Assembly (NCBI RefSeq): GCF_022430545.2
Contig: NZ_CP092488.2
Span: 1,426,001-1,490,000, forward strand
DNA: 64,000 bases
Direction of reading: 5' to 3'
Origin: Mycobacterium paraterrae
Lineage (GTDB): Bacteria > Actinomycetota > Actinomycetes > Mycobacteriales > Mycobacteriaceae
Shown piece after piece: positions 44,934-53,373 of the stretch; position 1 is the first letter of the stretch; every line of letters begins with the position of its first letter. A program made the translations under genes and the position numbers. The notes beneath the pieces were generated by a model. That model had not been told where the DNA came from and searched no databases. It worked only from the letters and a program-made list of their open reading frames with translations.

Positions 44934-45982
44934 CCGAGACGGCGCCGGGGGTAAACATGCCCGTGACTCAACTCCAGGAGATCGTCGAGCCCCAGTTGCC
45001 CGTGGCGCATGGACCGATATCCATGGCGGTCCGCCAGTGCCTCACGCAGCCGGCGCCTCGCGATCAACTGACCCGCGTCGGAGCATCGGTCCGCGACTCC
45101 GACCCCTACGGCCTGGATCTGCATCTGGCGTTGTACATGTGCTACGAACTGCACTACCGCGGCTTCGCCGGCGTCGACCCAACCTGGGAGTGGAATCCCG
45201 GATTATTGCATCTGCGAGCGCAATTGGAGCGCACGTTCCTGGCCGGAGTGCGACGTGATGTCGGTCCCATCGAGCCGGGCAGAACCGCCGCTGATGAAAT
45301 GGCCGACCTCGCCATCGAACCCTCCGACGGGACGGGGCCGTCGTATTGGTTGCGCGACAACGGAACCTGGCAGCAGATGCGCGAGTACTTCGTGCACAGG
45401 TCGCTGTATCACCTCAAGGAAGGTGACCCGCACGCTTTCGCGATACCCCGCCTCACCGGACAAGCCAAGGCATCGTTCGTCGCGGTCGAATACGACGAGT
45501 ACGGCGCCGGGCATGGCGCCAGGGTGCACCAACAGCTGTTTGCCGACTTGCTGGCGGCGGCCGAACTCGACCCGACCTATCTGGCCTATCTCGAGGTGGT
45601 ACCCGCCGAGGCACTGGCGGTCGTAAACCTGATGTCGCTGTTCGGATTACACCGCCAATTCCGCGGCGCTGCGGTCGGACACTTCGCTTCGACGGAGATC
45701 ACTTCGTCTCCGGGCTCGCGTCGTTTGGTCGATGCGCTGCGGCGGATGGGCGCGCCCGAACAGTGCGTGACGTTCTACGCCGAGCACGTCGAAGCGGACG
45801 CGGTACACGAGCAGGTCGTGCGCAACGATGTCGTCGCCGCGCTGGTGGCACGGGAGCCGCAGCTGAATCACGACGTGGTGTTCGGTATCCGTGCGCACGC
45901 CGCCGTCGAGGACCGGCTGGCCGACATGATCATGTCGTCATGGAAGGCCGACGAGACGTCGCTACGACGTCCCCTCGACTGA
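44930..45982 (+). CDS. iron-containing redox enzyme, heme-oxygenase-like fold (HDO type)
   Basis: A 350-residue protein of the Haem_oxygenase_2 / heme-oxygenase-like diiron oxidase group. Helices carry candidate metal ligands in YFVHRSLYHLKEGDPHAFAI, PRLTGQAKASFVAVEYDEYG and GHFASTEITSS/FYAEHVEADAVHEQVV, the last with the E-H-V-E-A-D-A-x-H pattern. Some HDO enzymes cleave C-C or oxidise amines and fatty acids using O2. TTG 44930 overlaps the SDR stop; ATG 44957 is an alternative. The 3' end overlaps the convergent CDGSH gene by 21 nt. Confidence 0.83.
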   Translation: MTETAPGVNMPVTQLQEIVEPQLPVAHGPISMAVRQCLTQPAPRDQLTRVGASVRDSDPYGLDLHLALYMCYELHYRGFAGVDPTWEWNPGLLHLRAQLERTFLAGVRRDVGPIEPGRTAADEMADLAIEPSDGTGPSYWLRDNGTWQQMREYFVHRSLYHLKEGDPHAFAIPRLTGQAKASFVAVEYDEYGAGHGARVHQQLFADLLAAAELDPTYLAYLEVVPAEALAVVNLMSLFGLHRQFRGAAVGHFASTEITSSPGSRRLVDALRRMGAPEQCVTFYAEHVEADAVHEQVVRNDVVAALVAREPQLNHDVVFGIRAHAAVEDRLADMIMSSWKADETSLRRPLD

Positions 45983-46180
45983 ATTCTTTTGCGCGACAGG
46001 ACGGCAACGCCGATGGCTGGTATCGCACATCGGATAGCTCTTACTTCGCCTGCAGGTACAGATCGCCACCATGAAGCGGTCGGACTCGACGACCTCGCCT
46101 CCGGGTGTCTCGATGCTGACGGGGCCCGACACCAGGACCGGGCCCCTCGGCACCACTTGCACACGAACCCTGTCGGTCAT
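45962..46180 (-). CDS. CDGSH-type [2Fe-2S] protein
   Basis: A 72-residue protein with the motif CTCRRSKSYPMCDTSH: ligands C41, C43, C52 and H56 in the C-x-C-x2-S-x3-P-x-C-D-x-S-H pattern of CDGSH [2Fe-2S] proteins, which act in electron transfer or cluster transfer. ATG 46180 overlaps the stop of the methyltransferase gene (ATGA). A longer frame upstream is a shadow. Confidence 0.88.
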   Translation of the reverse strand: MTDRVRVQVVPRGPVLVSGPVSIETPGGEVVESDRFMVAICTCRRSKSYPMCDTSHRRCRPVAQKNSVEGTS

Positions 46181-46869
46181 GGCTTGTCCGCGCGGATCAC
46201 GACCAGCTCCTCGATTCGGCATCCGCGGGGGATCTGACCGGTGACTTCCAGCCACCCGGCCCGGGCGGAAAGCACCGGTCCGAACGGGATCTTTTGCCAG
46301 GCAATGACTTCGGCCTTCAAGCCGGTCGACCGGAGCGTCTTCAGCGACTGGTCGACACCGGCGAGCGCCGAATGCACCACCAGCAGTGAGCCGCCGACGT
46401 CGAGCAGTCCGGCCGCGGATTCGCACAACGGGTCGAGGACCATCCGGCCGTCGACACCCGCGTCCCAGGCCCGCGCCGGACCGGCGGTCAGCGGGATCAC
46501 GTTGGTGTCACCGGCGGGCGGAGTGGGCACGTATGGCGGGTTCGACACGATGAGATCGAACGGCGCGAAATCCAGTGCACTGGACCACGATCCCTCGCGG
46601 ACATCGATGTCGGCACCGGCGTAGCTTGCGTTGCCACGCGAGCAGCTGACGGCACGCGGGCAGATGTCGAACGCGACCACGCTGGATGCGCCGAACTCAG
46701 AGGCGGCGATAGCAACAATGCCGCTGCCCGTGCATACATCCAAAACTCGCCGGCCCGCGGCCAATCCGGTCTTGCGGAGGCTGTCGATCAGTAGCTGCGA
46801 ATCTTGTTGCGGCGGGTAGACGCCGTTGATGTCAAGCGTGCTGAACGGAGCAGAGTAAGCAGTAGTCAC
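46177..46869 (-). CDS. HemK-like class I methyltransferase
   Basis: A 230-residue SAM-dependent methyltransferase: motif I VLDVCTGSGIVAIAASEFGA, acidic loop VVAFDICPRAV and the NPPY motif (LIVSNPPYVPTPP) of enzymes that methylate a planar amide or amino nitrogen (HemK/PrmC glutamine or N6-adenine). The N-terminal substrate domain of PrmC is missing, as in HemK2/Mtq2-type proteins. Its gene is coupled to the CDGSH gene. Confidence 0.85.
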   Translation of the reverse strand: MTTAYSAPFSTLDINGVYPPQQDSQLLIDSLRKTGLAAGRRVLDVCTGSGIVAIAASEFGASSVVAFDICPRAVSCSRGNASYAGADIDVREGSWSSALDFAPFDLIVSNPPYVPTPPAGDTNVIPLTAGPARAWDAGVDGRMVLDPLCESAAGLLDVGGSLLVVHSALAGVDQSLKTLRSTGLKAEVIAWQKIPFGPVLSARAGWLEVTGQIPRGCRIEELVVIRADKP

Positions 46870-46968
46870 GTCGGCCTTTCGCGAATAACAAACGCCGTGC
46901 TGCTTACGGCTCGATGTGACTGATGCCCAGAATTCACACGCCCGAAACCGGTTCGAATCACGAAGTGC

Positions 46969-47526
46969 TCAGCTACCCGTGGGAGCCTGTTCTAGCTGCT
47001 CGATCAGGCGCGAGCAAAACGCCGGCAGGTCGTCCGGAGAGCGGCTGGTGATCAGATTCCCGTCCACCACCACTTCTTCCTCGACCACGTTGCCGCCTGC
47101 GTTGCGCACATCGGTGCGGATGCTGGGATAGGACGTGAGGGTTCGACCCGAGACCACTCCCGCCTCAACCAGAGTCCACGGTCCGTGGCAGATGGCCGCG
47201 ACCGGCTTGCCGGAGTTGACGAAGTCACGCACGAAGGCGACGGCGGCATCGTCGAGCCGCAGCTTGTCCGGATTGACCGTTCCACCCGGCAATACCAGCG
47301 CGTCGTAGTCGTCGACTGATGCGTCCGACACCTCTTGATCGACGCGAATGGTTCCGGCCGGCTCCAGATCATGGTTTCGCGCCTGAATGTCGCCGCTCTT
47401 GATCGACAGCAGGCGAACATCCGCGCCGCTTTCCACCAAGTGCGCACGCGGCGTTTCCAACTCGACCTTCTCGACGCCGTCGGCGGCCAGGACGGCTACT
47501 TTCTTGCCTTGCAACGAGTTTGACAC
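46969..47526 (-). CDS. DJ-1/PfpI-family protein
   Basis: A 185-residue class I glutamine-amidotransferase-like protein: LAADGVEKVELETPR, DALVLPGGTVNPDKL and the nucleophile elbow AAICHGPWTLVEAG with the family cysteine followed by His. PfpI-type members act as proteases, deglycases or chaperones; which applies is not visible. Confidence 0.88.
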   Translation of the reverse strand: MSNSLQGKKVAVLAADGVEKVELETPRAHLVESGADVRLLSIKSGDIQARNHDLEPAGTIRVDQEVSDASVDDYDALVLPGGTVNPDKLRLDDAAVAFVRDFVNSGKPVAAICHGPWTLVEAGVVSGRTLTSYPSIRTDVRNAGGNVVEEEVVVDGNLITSRSPDDLPAFCSRLIEQLEQAPTGS

Positions 47527-47615
47527 TTTCGCTCCTTCTTCTACGTTATGACGACGCTGCGTGCCGGCCGTTGCTGCGCGTGGTATGCAACGCCGTGTAC
47601 AGGTCGGCCGAGTTG

Positions 47616-48617
47616 TCAGTCGTCGGTGCTTTGCCGCGATGCCGACCGCAGCGACGCCAGCAGCGGCTCAGCGGCCTCTTTGAGGAACTGGTCTTGACTG
47701 CCGCCCCCGATTTGAACCAGGGCGATGTCGGTGAACCCCGATTCCCAGTAGGGCCGGACAGCGTCGACGATCGCGTCGAAATCCGGGCCGCAAGGAATGC
47801 TGTCGGCAACGTCCTCCGGTCGGACGAATTGAGTCGCCCCGTCAAAGCCGGCGGGAGTCGGCAAGTCCGCGTTGACTTTCCAGCCACCGCCGAACCACCG
47901 GAACTGGTCATGCGCACGCGCGACCGCGGTGTCTCGATCGGGGTCCCAGCAGATCGGGATCTGGCCGACGACTCGGCCGCCGCCGGCCAGGCCGTTGGCT
48001 TGGCGGCTGGAGTGCCACTCGTGCACCAGGTCGCCATCGGGTTCGGTCGCGATCAGGTGGTCGGCCAGCACACCGAACGTGTCGACCGCTTTCTTGCCTC
48101 CCATGGCCACGCCGATGCCGACCGGGGTCTCGGGCAGGTCCCACAGCCGCGCGGAGTCGACTTGGAAGTGATCACCCCGCCAGTCGACCAGGTCGCCGGT
48201 GAACAGCGCACGGATGACTTCGATCGCCTCGCGGAGCATCTCCTGACGCTGCGTGACTGCCGGCCAGCCCCTACCCACCACGTGTTCGTTGAGGTTCTCG
48301 CCGCTGCCCAGCCCTAGCGTGAATCGCCCGTCCGAGAGGATCTGAACGGTCGCAGCTTGCTGGGCCACGACTGCCGGGTGGTACCGCATGGTCGGGCAGG
48401 TGACGTAGGTGTAGAGGTCCACCCGTTCGGTGACCTGCGCCACCGCACCGAGAACCGCCCACGCATTCGGTGCGTGCCCCTGCGACACCAGCCAGGGCGA
48501 GAAGTGGTCGCTGCTGACCTCGAAGTCAAAACCTCGATGTTCAGCCGAAATCGCATCCCGCACAAGCTCTTTGGGGCCGCTTTGCTCTGTCATCAAGGTA
48601 TAGCCGAACCGGGTCAT
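47616..48617 (-). CDS. F420-dependent LLM-class oxidoreductase
   Basis: A 333-residue TIM-barrel enzyme of the luciferase-like group: FDFEVSSDHFSPWLVSQGHA, TYVTCPTMRYHPAVVAQQAA and RFTLGLGSGENLNEHVVG are typical of the F420-dependent glucose-6-phosphate dehydrogenase-like subfamily. The substrate cannot be told. ATG 48617 (MTRFGYTL) was chosen; the 17 upstream residues are unconserved. Confidence 0.88.
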   Translation of the reverse strand: MTRFGYTLMTEQSGPKELVRDAISAEHRGFDFEVSSDHFSPWLVSQGHAPNAWAVLGAVAQVTERVDLYTYVTCPTMRYHPAVVAQQAATVQILSDGRFTLGLGSGENLNEHVVGRGWPAVTQRQEMLREAIEVIRALFTGDLVDWRGDHFQVDSARLWDLPETPVGIGVAMGGKKAVDTFGVLADHLIATEPDGDLVHEWHSSRQANGLAGGGRVVGQIPICWDPDRDTAVARAHDQFRWFGGGWKVNADLPTPAGFDGATQFVRPEDVADSIPCGPDFDAIVDAVRPYWESGFTDIALVQIGGGSQDQFLKEAAEPLLASLRSASRQSTDD

Positions 48618-48684
48618 GCGTTGCGGGTACCCGGGACGTGCCGAGGCAAACGACCCTCGTCGCCTCAACTCGAGCCGATGCGGT

Positions 48685-49149
48685 CTACAGCCGGTCCTTG
48701 ACCGCCTTCGACAACCGCGCTCCGTCGGCTTTGCCGGCCGCCAGCGCCGTGGCGACTTTCATCACCTGACCCATCTGCTTCATACCCGGACGTTCGCCCA
48801 ATTCCTCGGCCACCTGTGCAAGCGCTGTGTCGACGACGTCGGCCAACTCCGCATCGTTGAGCGGCGTGGGCAGGTATTCATCGATGACTCGCGCTTCGGC
48901 GTGCTCGTTCGCCGCAAGTTCACCTCGGCCGTTCTGGGTGTAGATCTCAGCCGCCTCACCGCGCTTGCGGGACTCTTTGGCCAGCACTTTGAGCACGTCG
49001 TCGTCGGAAAGTTCACGAGCTTCCTTGCCGGAAACCTCTTCGGTCTGAATCGCGGCCAGCAGCATCCGCAGCGTCGCGGTGCGCAGCTTGTCCTTCGCCT
49101 TCATCGCATCGGTGAGGTCTGCTCGCAGTCGGGACTTGAGTTCGGCCAT
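48685..49149 (-). CDS. GatB/YqeY domain protein (Rv3688c-like)
   Basis: A 154-residue YqeY protein: LKSRLRADLTDAMKAKDKLR, EYLPTPLNDAELADVV and MGQVMKVATALAAGKADG. The fold is shared with the tRNA-binding tail of the GatB amidotransferase subunit; the role of the stand-alone protein is unknown. It opens the block syntenic with Rv3688c-Rv3700c. Confidence 0.92.
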   Translation of the reverse strand: MAELKSRLRADLTDAMKAKDKLRTATLRMLLAAIQTEEVSGKEARELSDDDVLKVLAKESRKRGEAAEIYTQNGRGELAANEHAEARVIDEYLPTPLNDAELADVVDTALAQVAEELGERPGMKQMGQVMKVATALAAGKADGARLSKAVKDRL

Positions 49150-49224
49150 GCCGGAGACGGTACGCGCCGGGCCGCGCCGCGTTGAGAAATAGTCGGGTGC
49201 TCGACAATATGGACCACATGCCCG

Positions 49225-49422
49225 GCGGTGACGATGCAGAGCGAAGCGATGCTGAGGAGCGCCGCGTCAGCAACCGCGGTGACGATGCAGCGTCCGACGA
49301 CGATGCGTTCGGCGAAGCGGAACGAGGAGGAGTCGGACTGCCGCGACGAAGCGATGCTAAGGAGCGCCGCGTCAGCAACCGCGGTGACGATGCAGAGCCA
49401 AGCGATGCCAAGGAGCGCCGCG
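49225..49422. repeat. about 51-bp imperfect direct repeats between YqeY and membrane-protein genes
   Basis: A unit beginning GCGGTGACGATGCAG and running through GCGATGCTGAGGAGCGCCGC to GTCAGCAACC spans 49225-49275. A partial copy lies at 49276-49290, a second long part at 49345-49380 and a third at 49381-49422, with few changes. Together they nearly fill the gap ahead of the next gene. They look like a dispersed mycobacterial intergenic repeat rather than coding sequence. Confidence 0.85.
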
Positions 49423-49447
49423 TACCGGTCGACAGCGGCATCACCCG

Positions 49448-50605
49448 GTGAACACCCCGCCACCCGGCTACCCGTACTACCAGTACGGACATCAGCCGCC
49501 TCCGGCCCCGCCTGTGACGGGCTATCCCCCGGTGGGACAGCCACCCGGCTATCCGCAGCCCTACCCGCCACCGGGCTATCCGCCGCCGACCCGTGGCTGG
49601 CAGACCGGTTACCCGCCGCAGTCCGGTTACTTCTATGGCAGCCCGCCGCCGCCTCGTCCTTCGTGGGCGCCCGGCATCATCCCATTACGGCCGCTGACCC
49701 TCAGCGACATCTTCAACGGTGCGGCCGTCTACATCCGGGCCAATCCCCGGGCGACGCTCGGGTGGTCGGCGATCGTCGTGGTGATCACGCAGCTGATCTC
49801 GCTGGCTGCCTCGGTAGGCCCACTTGCCGCGGCGAGCCGGCTGCGGACGGCGCCGGCTGACGAGCTCACCGGTGGCGACGTCGGGGCCTGGGTGGCCTCG
49901 GCCGGGCTCAGCGGCTTGGTCGGCTGGCTAGGCGGCCTTCTGCTGACCGGGATGCTCACCGTCGTCGTCGGACGGGCAGTGTTCGGCGGCACGATAGGAG
50001 CGGGCGAGGCCTGGGCCCGGATTCGCGGGCGACTGGCCGCGCTGCTTGGACTGATGGCGCTCGAAGCCGTCGGAATGATCCTGCTCGCCGGCGGTGTGGG
50101 GACGATCATCGGTGCGACCGTGGCCGCCGGCAACGTCCCCGCCGCGGTCCTGCTTGGCTTTCCGCTGGTGCTGACGTCGATTGCGGTGGTGGTGTATCTC
50201 TACGTGGCGCTGTCGTTCGCGCCAGTGCTGATTGTGCTCGAGCGCCTTCCGGTGTTCGACGCGATCACGCGTTCCTTTGCGTTGGTGCACAACAGTTTCT
50301 GGCGGATATTCGGCATTCGCCTGCTCACCTGGTTGGTGGTGAGCCTGATCGCGGGTGCGGTCGCGGTGCCGTTCGAGTTCCTCGGTCACCTGGTCGCCGG
50401 ATCGTCTGTGCTGGGCGCGGCGACAGTGGGAGCCGTCGGGGCGGTAATCGGCCGGATCATCACCACACCATTCGACGCCGGTGTGGTCGTCCTGCTCTAT
50501 ACCGATCGCCGAATTCGCAGCGAGGCATTCGATCTCGTGCTGCAGACCGGCGCGCCCGCACATCCCGCGTCGACCGACTACCTATGGCTGACGCGGCCGG
50601 TGTAG
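49448..50605 (+). CDS. Pro/Tyr/Gly-rich multi-pass membrane protein (Rv3689-like)
   Basis: A 385-residue protein: the first ~75 residues are low-complexity Pro, Gly and Tyr (QPPPAPPVTGYPPVGQPPGY), followed by about six membrane segments (LIGWL-type helices such as GWLGGLLLTGMLTVVVGRAV). The domain is like those of the glycerophosphodiester phosphodiesterase membrane group, without a catalytic domain. It starts a run of co-directional genes to 54695. Confidence 0.85.
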   Translation: MNTPPPGYPYYQYGHQPPPAPPVTGYPPVGQPPGYPQPYPPPGYPPPTRGWQTGYPPQSGYFYGSPPPPRPSWAPGIIPLRPLTLSDIFNGAAVYIRANPRATLGWSAIVVVITQLISLAASVGPLAAASRLRTAPADELTGGDVGAWVASAGLSGLVGWLGGLLLTGMLTVVVGRAVFGGTIGAGEAWARIRGRLAALLGLMALEAVGMILLAGGVGTIIGATVAAGNVPAAVLLGFPLVLTSIAVVVYLYVALSFAPVLIVLERLPVFDAITRSFALVHNSFWRIFGIRLLTWLVVSLIAGAVAVPFEFLGHLVAGSSVLGAATVGAVGAVIGRIITTPFDAGVVVLLYTDRRIRSEAFDLVLQTGAPAHPASTDYLWLTRPV

Positions 50606-50618
50606 GGACGGCTGAAGG

Positions 50619-51272
50619 ATGCCCGCCATCGACATCGACCGCGAGACCGCACACGACGCCGCGCAGCGCGAACTCAGCAAGCCGATCTACCCGAAGGGTT
50701 CGGTCGCACAACGCATCCACGAGTGGATCCACGAATTGCTGTACCGGATCATCGAGAAGGGATCGTCGATTCCGGGCGGCTGGCTCACCATCGTGGTCCT
50801 GGCGATTCTGATCGTCGCCGCGGTGGTGGCGGCCGTTCGCATCGCACGTCGTACCATTCGAACCCGCCGAGACGGCGATCACCAGTTGTTCGACGACGGC
50901 CAGCTCACCTCCGCACAGCATCGCGCGATCTCGGAAGGCTATGCGGCTCAGCTAAACTGGGCCGCGGCGATTCGGCACCGACTGCGCGCGGTGGCTCGCG
51001 GGCTCGAGGAGAGCGGCACGCTGGAGCCGGTGCCAGGACGGACAGCCAACGAGTTGGCCGCCGACACCGCCGACCGGCTACCCGAGCTGGCCGGTGAGCT
51101 ATCCCGCGCGGCAGCCGCATTCAACGACGTCACATACGGTGAACTGCCCGGCACCCAGGCCGCCTACCGCGTGATCGTCGACCTCGATGACCACCTTCAA
51201 AACCGCCCCGGCGCAAGGGGACTCGACTCCACTCAGCAGGTAGTCCGCGACACGTGGATGCCGGTACGGTGA
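50619..51272 (+). CDS. DUF4129-containing membrane protein (Rv3690-like)
   Basis: A 217-residue protein with one membrane segment (WLTIVVLAILIVAAVVAAVR) and a C-terminal cytosolic DUF4129-like helical domain (AIRHRLRAVARGLEESGTLE, RTANELAADTADRLPELAGE). This domain is normally found beside MoxR-DUF58 genes. The next gene starts inside its end. Confidence 0.87.
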   Translation: MPAIDIDRETAHDAAQRELSKPIYPKGSVAQRIHEWIHELLYRIIEKGSSIPGGWLTIVVLAILIVAAVVAAVRIARRTIRTRRDGDHQLFDDGQLTSAQHRAISEGYAAQLNWAAAIRHRLRAVARGLEESGTLEPVPGRTANELAADTADRLPELAGELSRAAAAFNDVTYGELPGTQAAYRVIVDLDDHLQNRPGARGLDSTQQVVRDTWMPVR

Positions 51273-52396
51273 CCGCGACGCACGCACCACGACCGGTGCG
51301 CCGACGGCGCTGGTGGCTGCTGGCCGCCCTTGTGGTCATCTGCGCGGTCGCCGCGCTGAGTACCTATCTGACCGCACCGCGCCCGGGCGGGCAGATGGAC
51401 CCTGAATCGACTGGCCCGGCGGGCGCACACGCGCTCGTCACACTGCTGCGCGATCGCGGTGTCACGGTCGTCGTGGCGCACAGCGTCGACGAGGCGGTGA
51501 ACGCCGCCGGCCAGGGATCGCTGTTGCTGTTCGGACAAACGCAGCGCGTCACCACCGAAGCGCTGCTCAACCGCCTGGCCGGCACTCCCGGCGACCTGCT
51601 GCTGCTCGAACCCACTTCCCGAGCGCGCGCCGCCCTGTCCCCGGGGATCCGCAACGCCAGTAGCGGCTCACCTACCGACAGGCCCAATTGTGAGCTGCGC
51701 GAGGCGAATCAGGCCGGATCGGTCGACTTCGGGCTGTCGAACGCTTTTCAGGCCGCCGGCGGCCGAACCGTGTCGAGTTGCTATGGCGGCGCGTTGGTCC
51801 GCTACCGCGACGGTGACCGCACCGTCACGGTGGTAGGCAGTACCGAGTTCATGACGAACGGGGCGTTGCTGCGGGCCGGAAACGCCGCGCTGGCGATGAA
51901 CCTGGCGGGGACGCATTCCCGTCTCGTCTGGTTCACGCCGAATCACGTCGAAGGGGGATCGTCGGCCAAAGGCAAACTCGTCGACCTGATTCCGGACAGC
52001 GTGCTGTGGATGATCATGCAGTTGTGCGTTACCGTCGGCCTGGTCGCGCTGTGGAAGGGTCGCCGGATCGGGCCGCTGGTGGCCGAGACGCTCCCAGTGG
52101 TCGTCCGAGCATCGGAGACGGTCGAGGGCCGTGGCCGGTTGTACCGGTCAAGGCGGGCGCGTGATCGTGCCGCGGACGCACTGCGCAATGCGGCGCTGCA
52201 ACGACTGCGGCCCAGGCTAGGGGTGGGCGCTGACGCGTCTCCGGCGGCGGTAGTTCAAGCGATCGCGGCACGCAACCGATCTGGCCCGGAGCCGCTGTGG
52301 CACATCCTGTTTGGCCCACCACCTGCCACGGACACCGATTTGGTACAGCTCGCCCGCGCACTCGATGACATCGAAAGGCAGGTCGCCCACTCATGA
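51269..52396 (+). CDS. DUF4350-domain membrane protein (Rv3691-like)
   Basis: A 375-residue protein: N-terminal membrane segment (RWWLLAALVVICAVAALSTY), a Rossmann-like DUF4350 domain with GAHALVTLLRDRGVTVVV, a second membrane segment near residue 255 (LWMIMQLCVTVGLVALW) and a C-terminal cytosolic part. GTG 51269 gives a GTGA overlap with the previous stop. Confidence 0.87.
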   Translation: MTATHAPRPVRRRRWWLLAALVVICAVAALSTYLTAPRPGGQMDPESTGPAGAHALVTLLRDRGVTVVVAHSVDEAVNAAGQGSLLLFGQTQRVTTEALLNRLAGTPGDLLLLEPTSRARAALSPGIRNASSGSPTDRPNCELREANQAGSVDFGLSNAFQAAGGRTVSSCYGGALVRYRDGDRTVTVVGSTEFMTNGALLRAGNAALAMNLAGTHSRLVWFTPNHVEGGSSAKGKLVDLIPDSVLWMIMQLCVTVGLVALWKGRRIGPLVAETLPVVVRASETVEGRGRLYRSRRARDRAADALRNAALQRLRPRLGVGADASPAAVVQAIAARNRSGPEPLWHILFGPPPATDTDLVQLARALDDIERQVAHS

Positions 52397-53373
52397 CACA
52401 GCCCCATAGCCCGGCTCAGCCGCCGGCGGACCAAGCGGTGCGACAGGCGTTGCTCGCGCTGCGCGGCGAGATCGGCAAGGCCGTCGTGGGGCAGGACGCG
52501 GTGATCACCGGGTTGGTGATCGCGCTGTTGTGCCGCGGGCACGTGCTGCTCGAAGGTGTTCCGGGCGTGGCGAAGACGCTGCTGGTCCGATCACTGGCCG
52601 CCGCACTACGACTGGAGTTCAAGCGGGTCCAGTTCACTCCTGACTTGATGCCCGGCGACATCACCGGCTCGCTGGTCTACGACAACCACACGGCCGCGTT
52701 CACGTTCCGCAGCGGACCGGTGTTCACCAACCTGCTGCTCGCCGACGAGATCAACCGAACCCCGCCCAAGACGCAGGCAGCGCTGCTGGAAGCGATGGAA
52801 GAACGCCAGGTGAGCATTGACGGTGAAGCACGTCCACTGCCTGAGCCGTTCATCGTTGCCGCGACGCAGAACCCGATCGAATACGAAGGAACTTATCAAC
52901 TGCCCGAGGCGCAGCTCGACCGATTCCTGCTGAAGCTGGAGGTGCCGCTGCCGCCTCGCGACGCCGAGATCGCGATCCTCGGTCGCCACGCACACGGCTT
53001 CGACCCGCGCGACCTGTCCACGATCCGGCCGGTGGCCGGGCCAGCGGAACTGACCGCCGGACGTGACGCGGTGCGCCGGGTGCTGGTGGCCGACGAGGTG
53101 CTCGCATACATCGTCGACATCGTCGGGGCGACCAGGCATTCGCCCGCCCTGCAGCTCGGTGTATCACCACGTGGTGCAACCGCGTTGCTGGCGACGGCCA
53201 GGTCGTGGGCGTGGCTGTCGGGACGCAACTATGTGACGCCCGACGACGTCAAGGCGATGGCCCGCCCCACGCTGCGGCACCGGGTGATGCTTCGGCCCGA
53301 AGCGGAACTTGAGGGCGCGACGACCGACGGCGTGCTCGACGGCATCCTGGCGTCGGTTCCGGTGCCGCGCTAG
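52393..53373 (+). CDS. moxR2: MoxR-family AAA+ ATPase (Rv3692-like)
   Basis: A 326-residue MoxR ATPase: Walker A EGVPGVAKTLLVRSL, Walker B LLADEINRTPPKTQAALLEA, sensor FIVAATQNPIEYEGTYQLPE and DRFLLKLEVPLP. MoxR ATPases act with DUF58/VWA proteins as chaperones in maturation of other proteins. ATG overlaps the previous stop; the next gene (DUF58) starts on its last base. Confidence 0.93.
   Translation: MTQPHSPAQPPADQAVRQALLALRGEIGKAVVGQDAVITGLVIALLCRGHVLLEGVPGVAKTLLVRSLAAALRLEFKRVQFTPDLMPGDITGSLVYDNHTAAFTFRSGPVFTNLLLADEINRTPPKTQAALLEAMEERQVSIDGEARPLPEPFIVAATQNPIEYEGTYQLPEAQLDRFLLKLEVPLPPRDAEIAILGRHAHGFDPRDLSTIRPVAGPAELTAGRDAVRRVLVADEVLAYIVDIVGATRHSPALQLGVSPRGATALLATARSWAWLSGRNYVTPDDVKAMARPTLRHRVMLRPEAELEGATTDGVLDGILASVPVPR

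Noticed and set aside
49228..49860. open frames over the 51-bp repeats as extra genes
   Set aside because: They are produced by the repeat unit on both strands and overlap real neighbours; no family resemblance.
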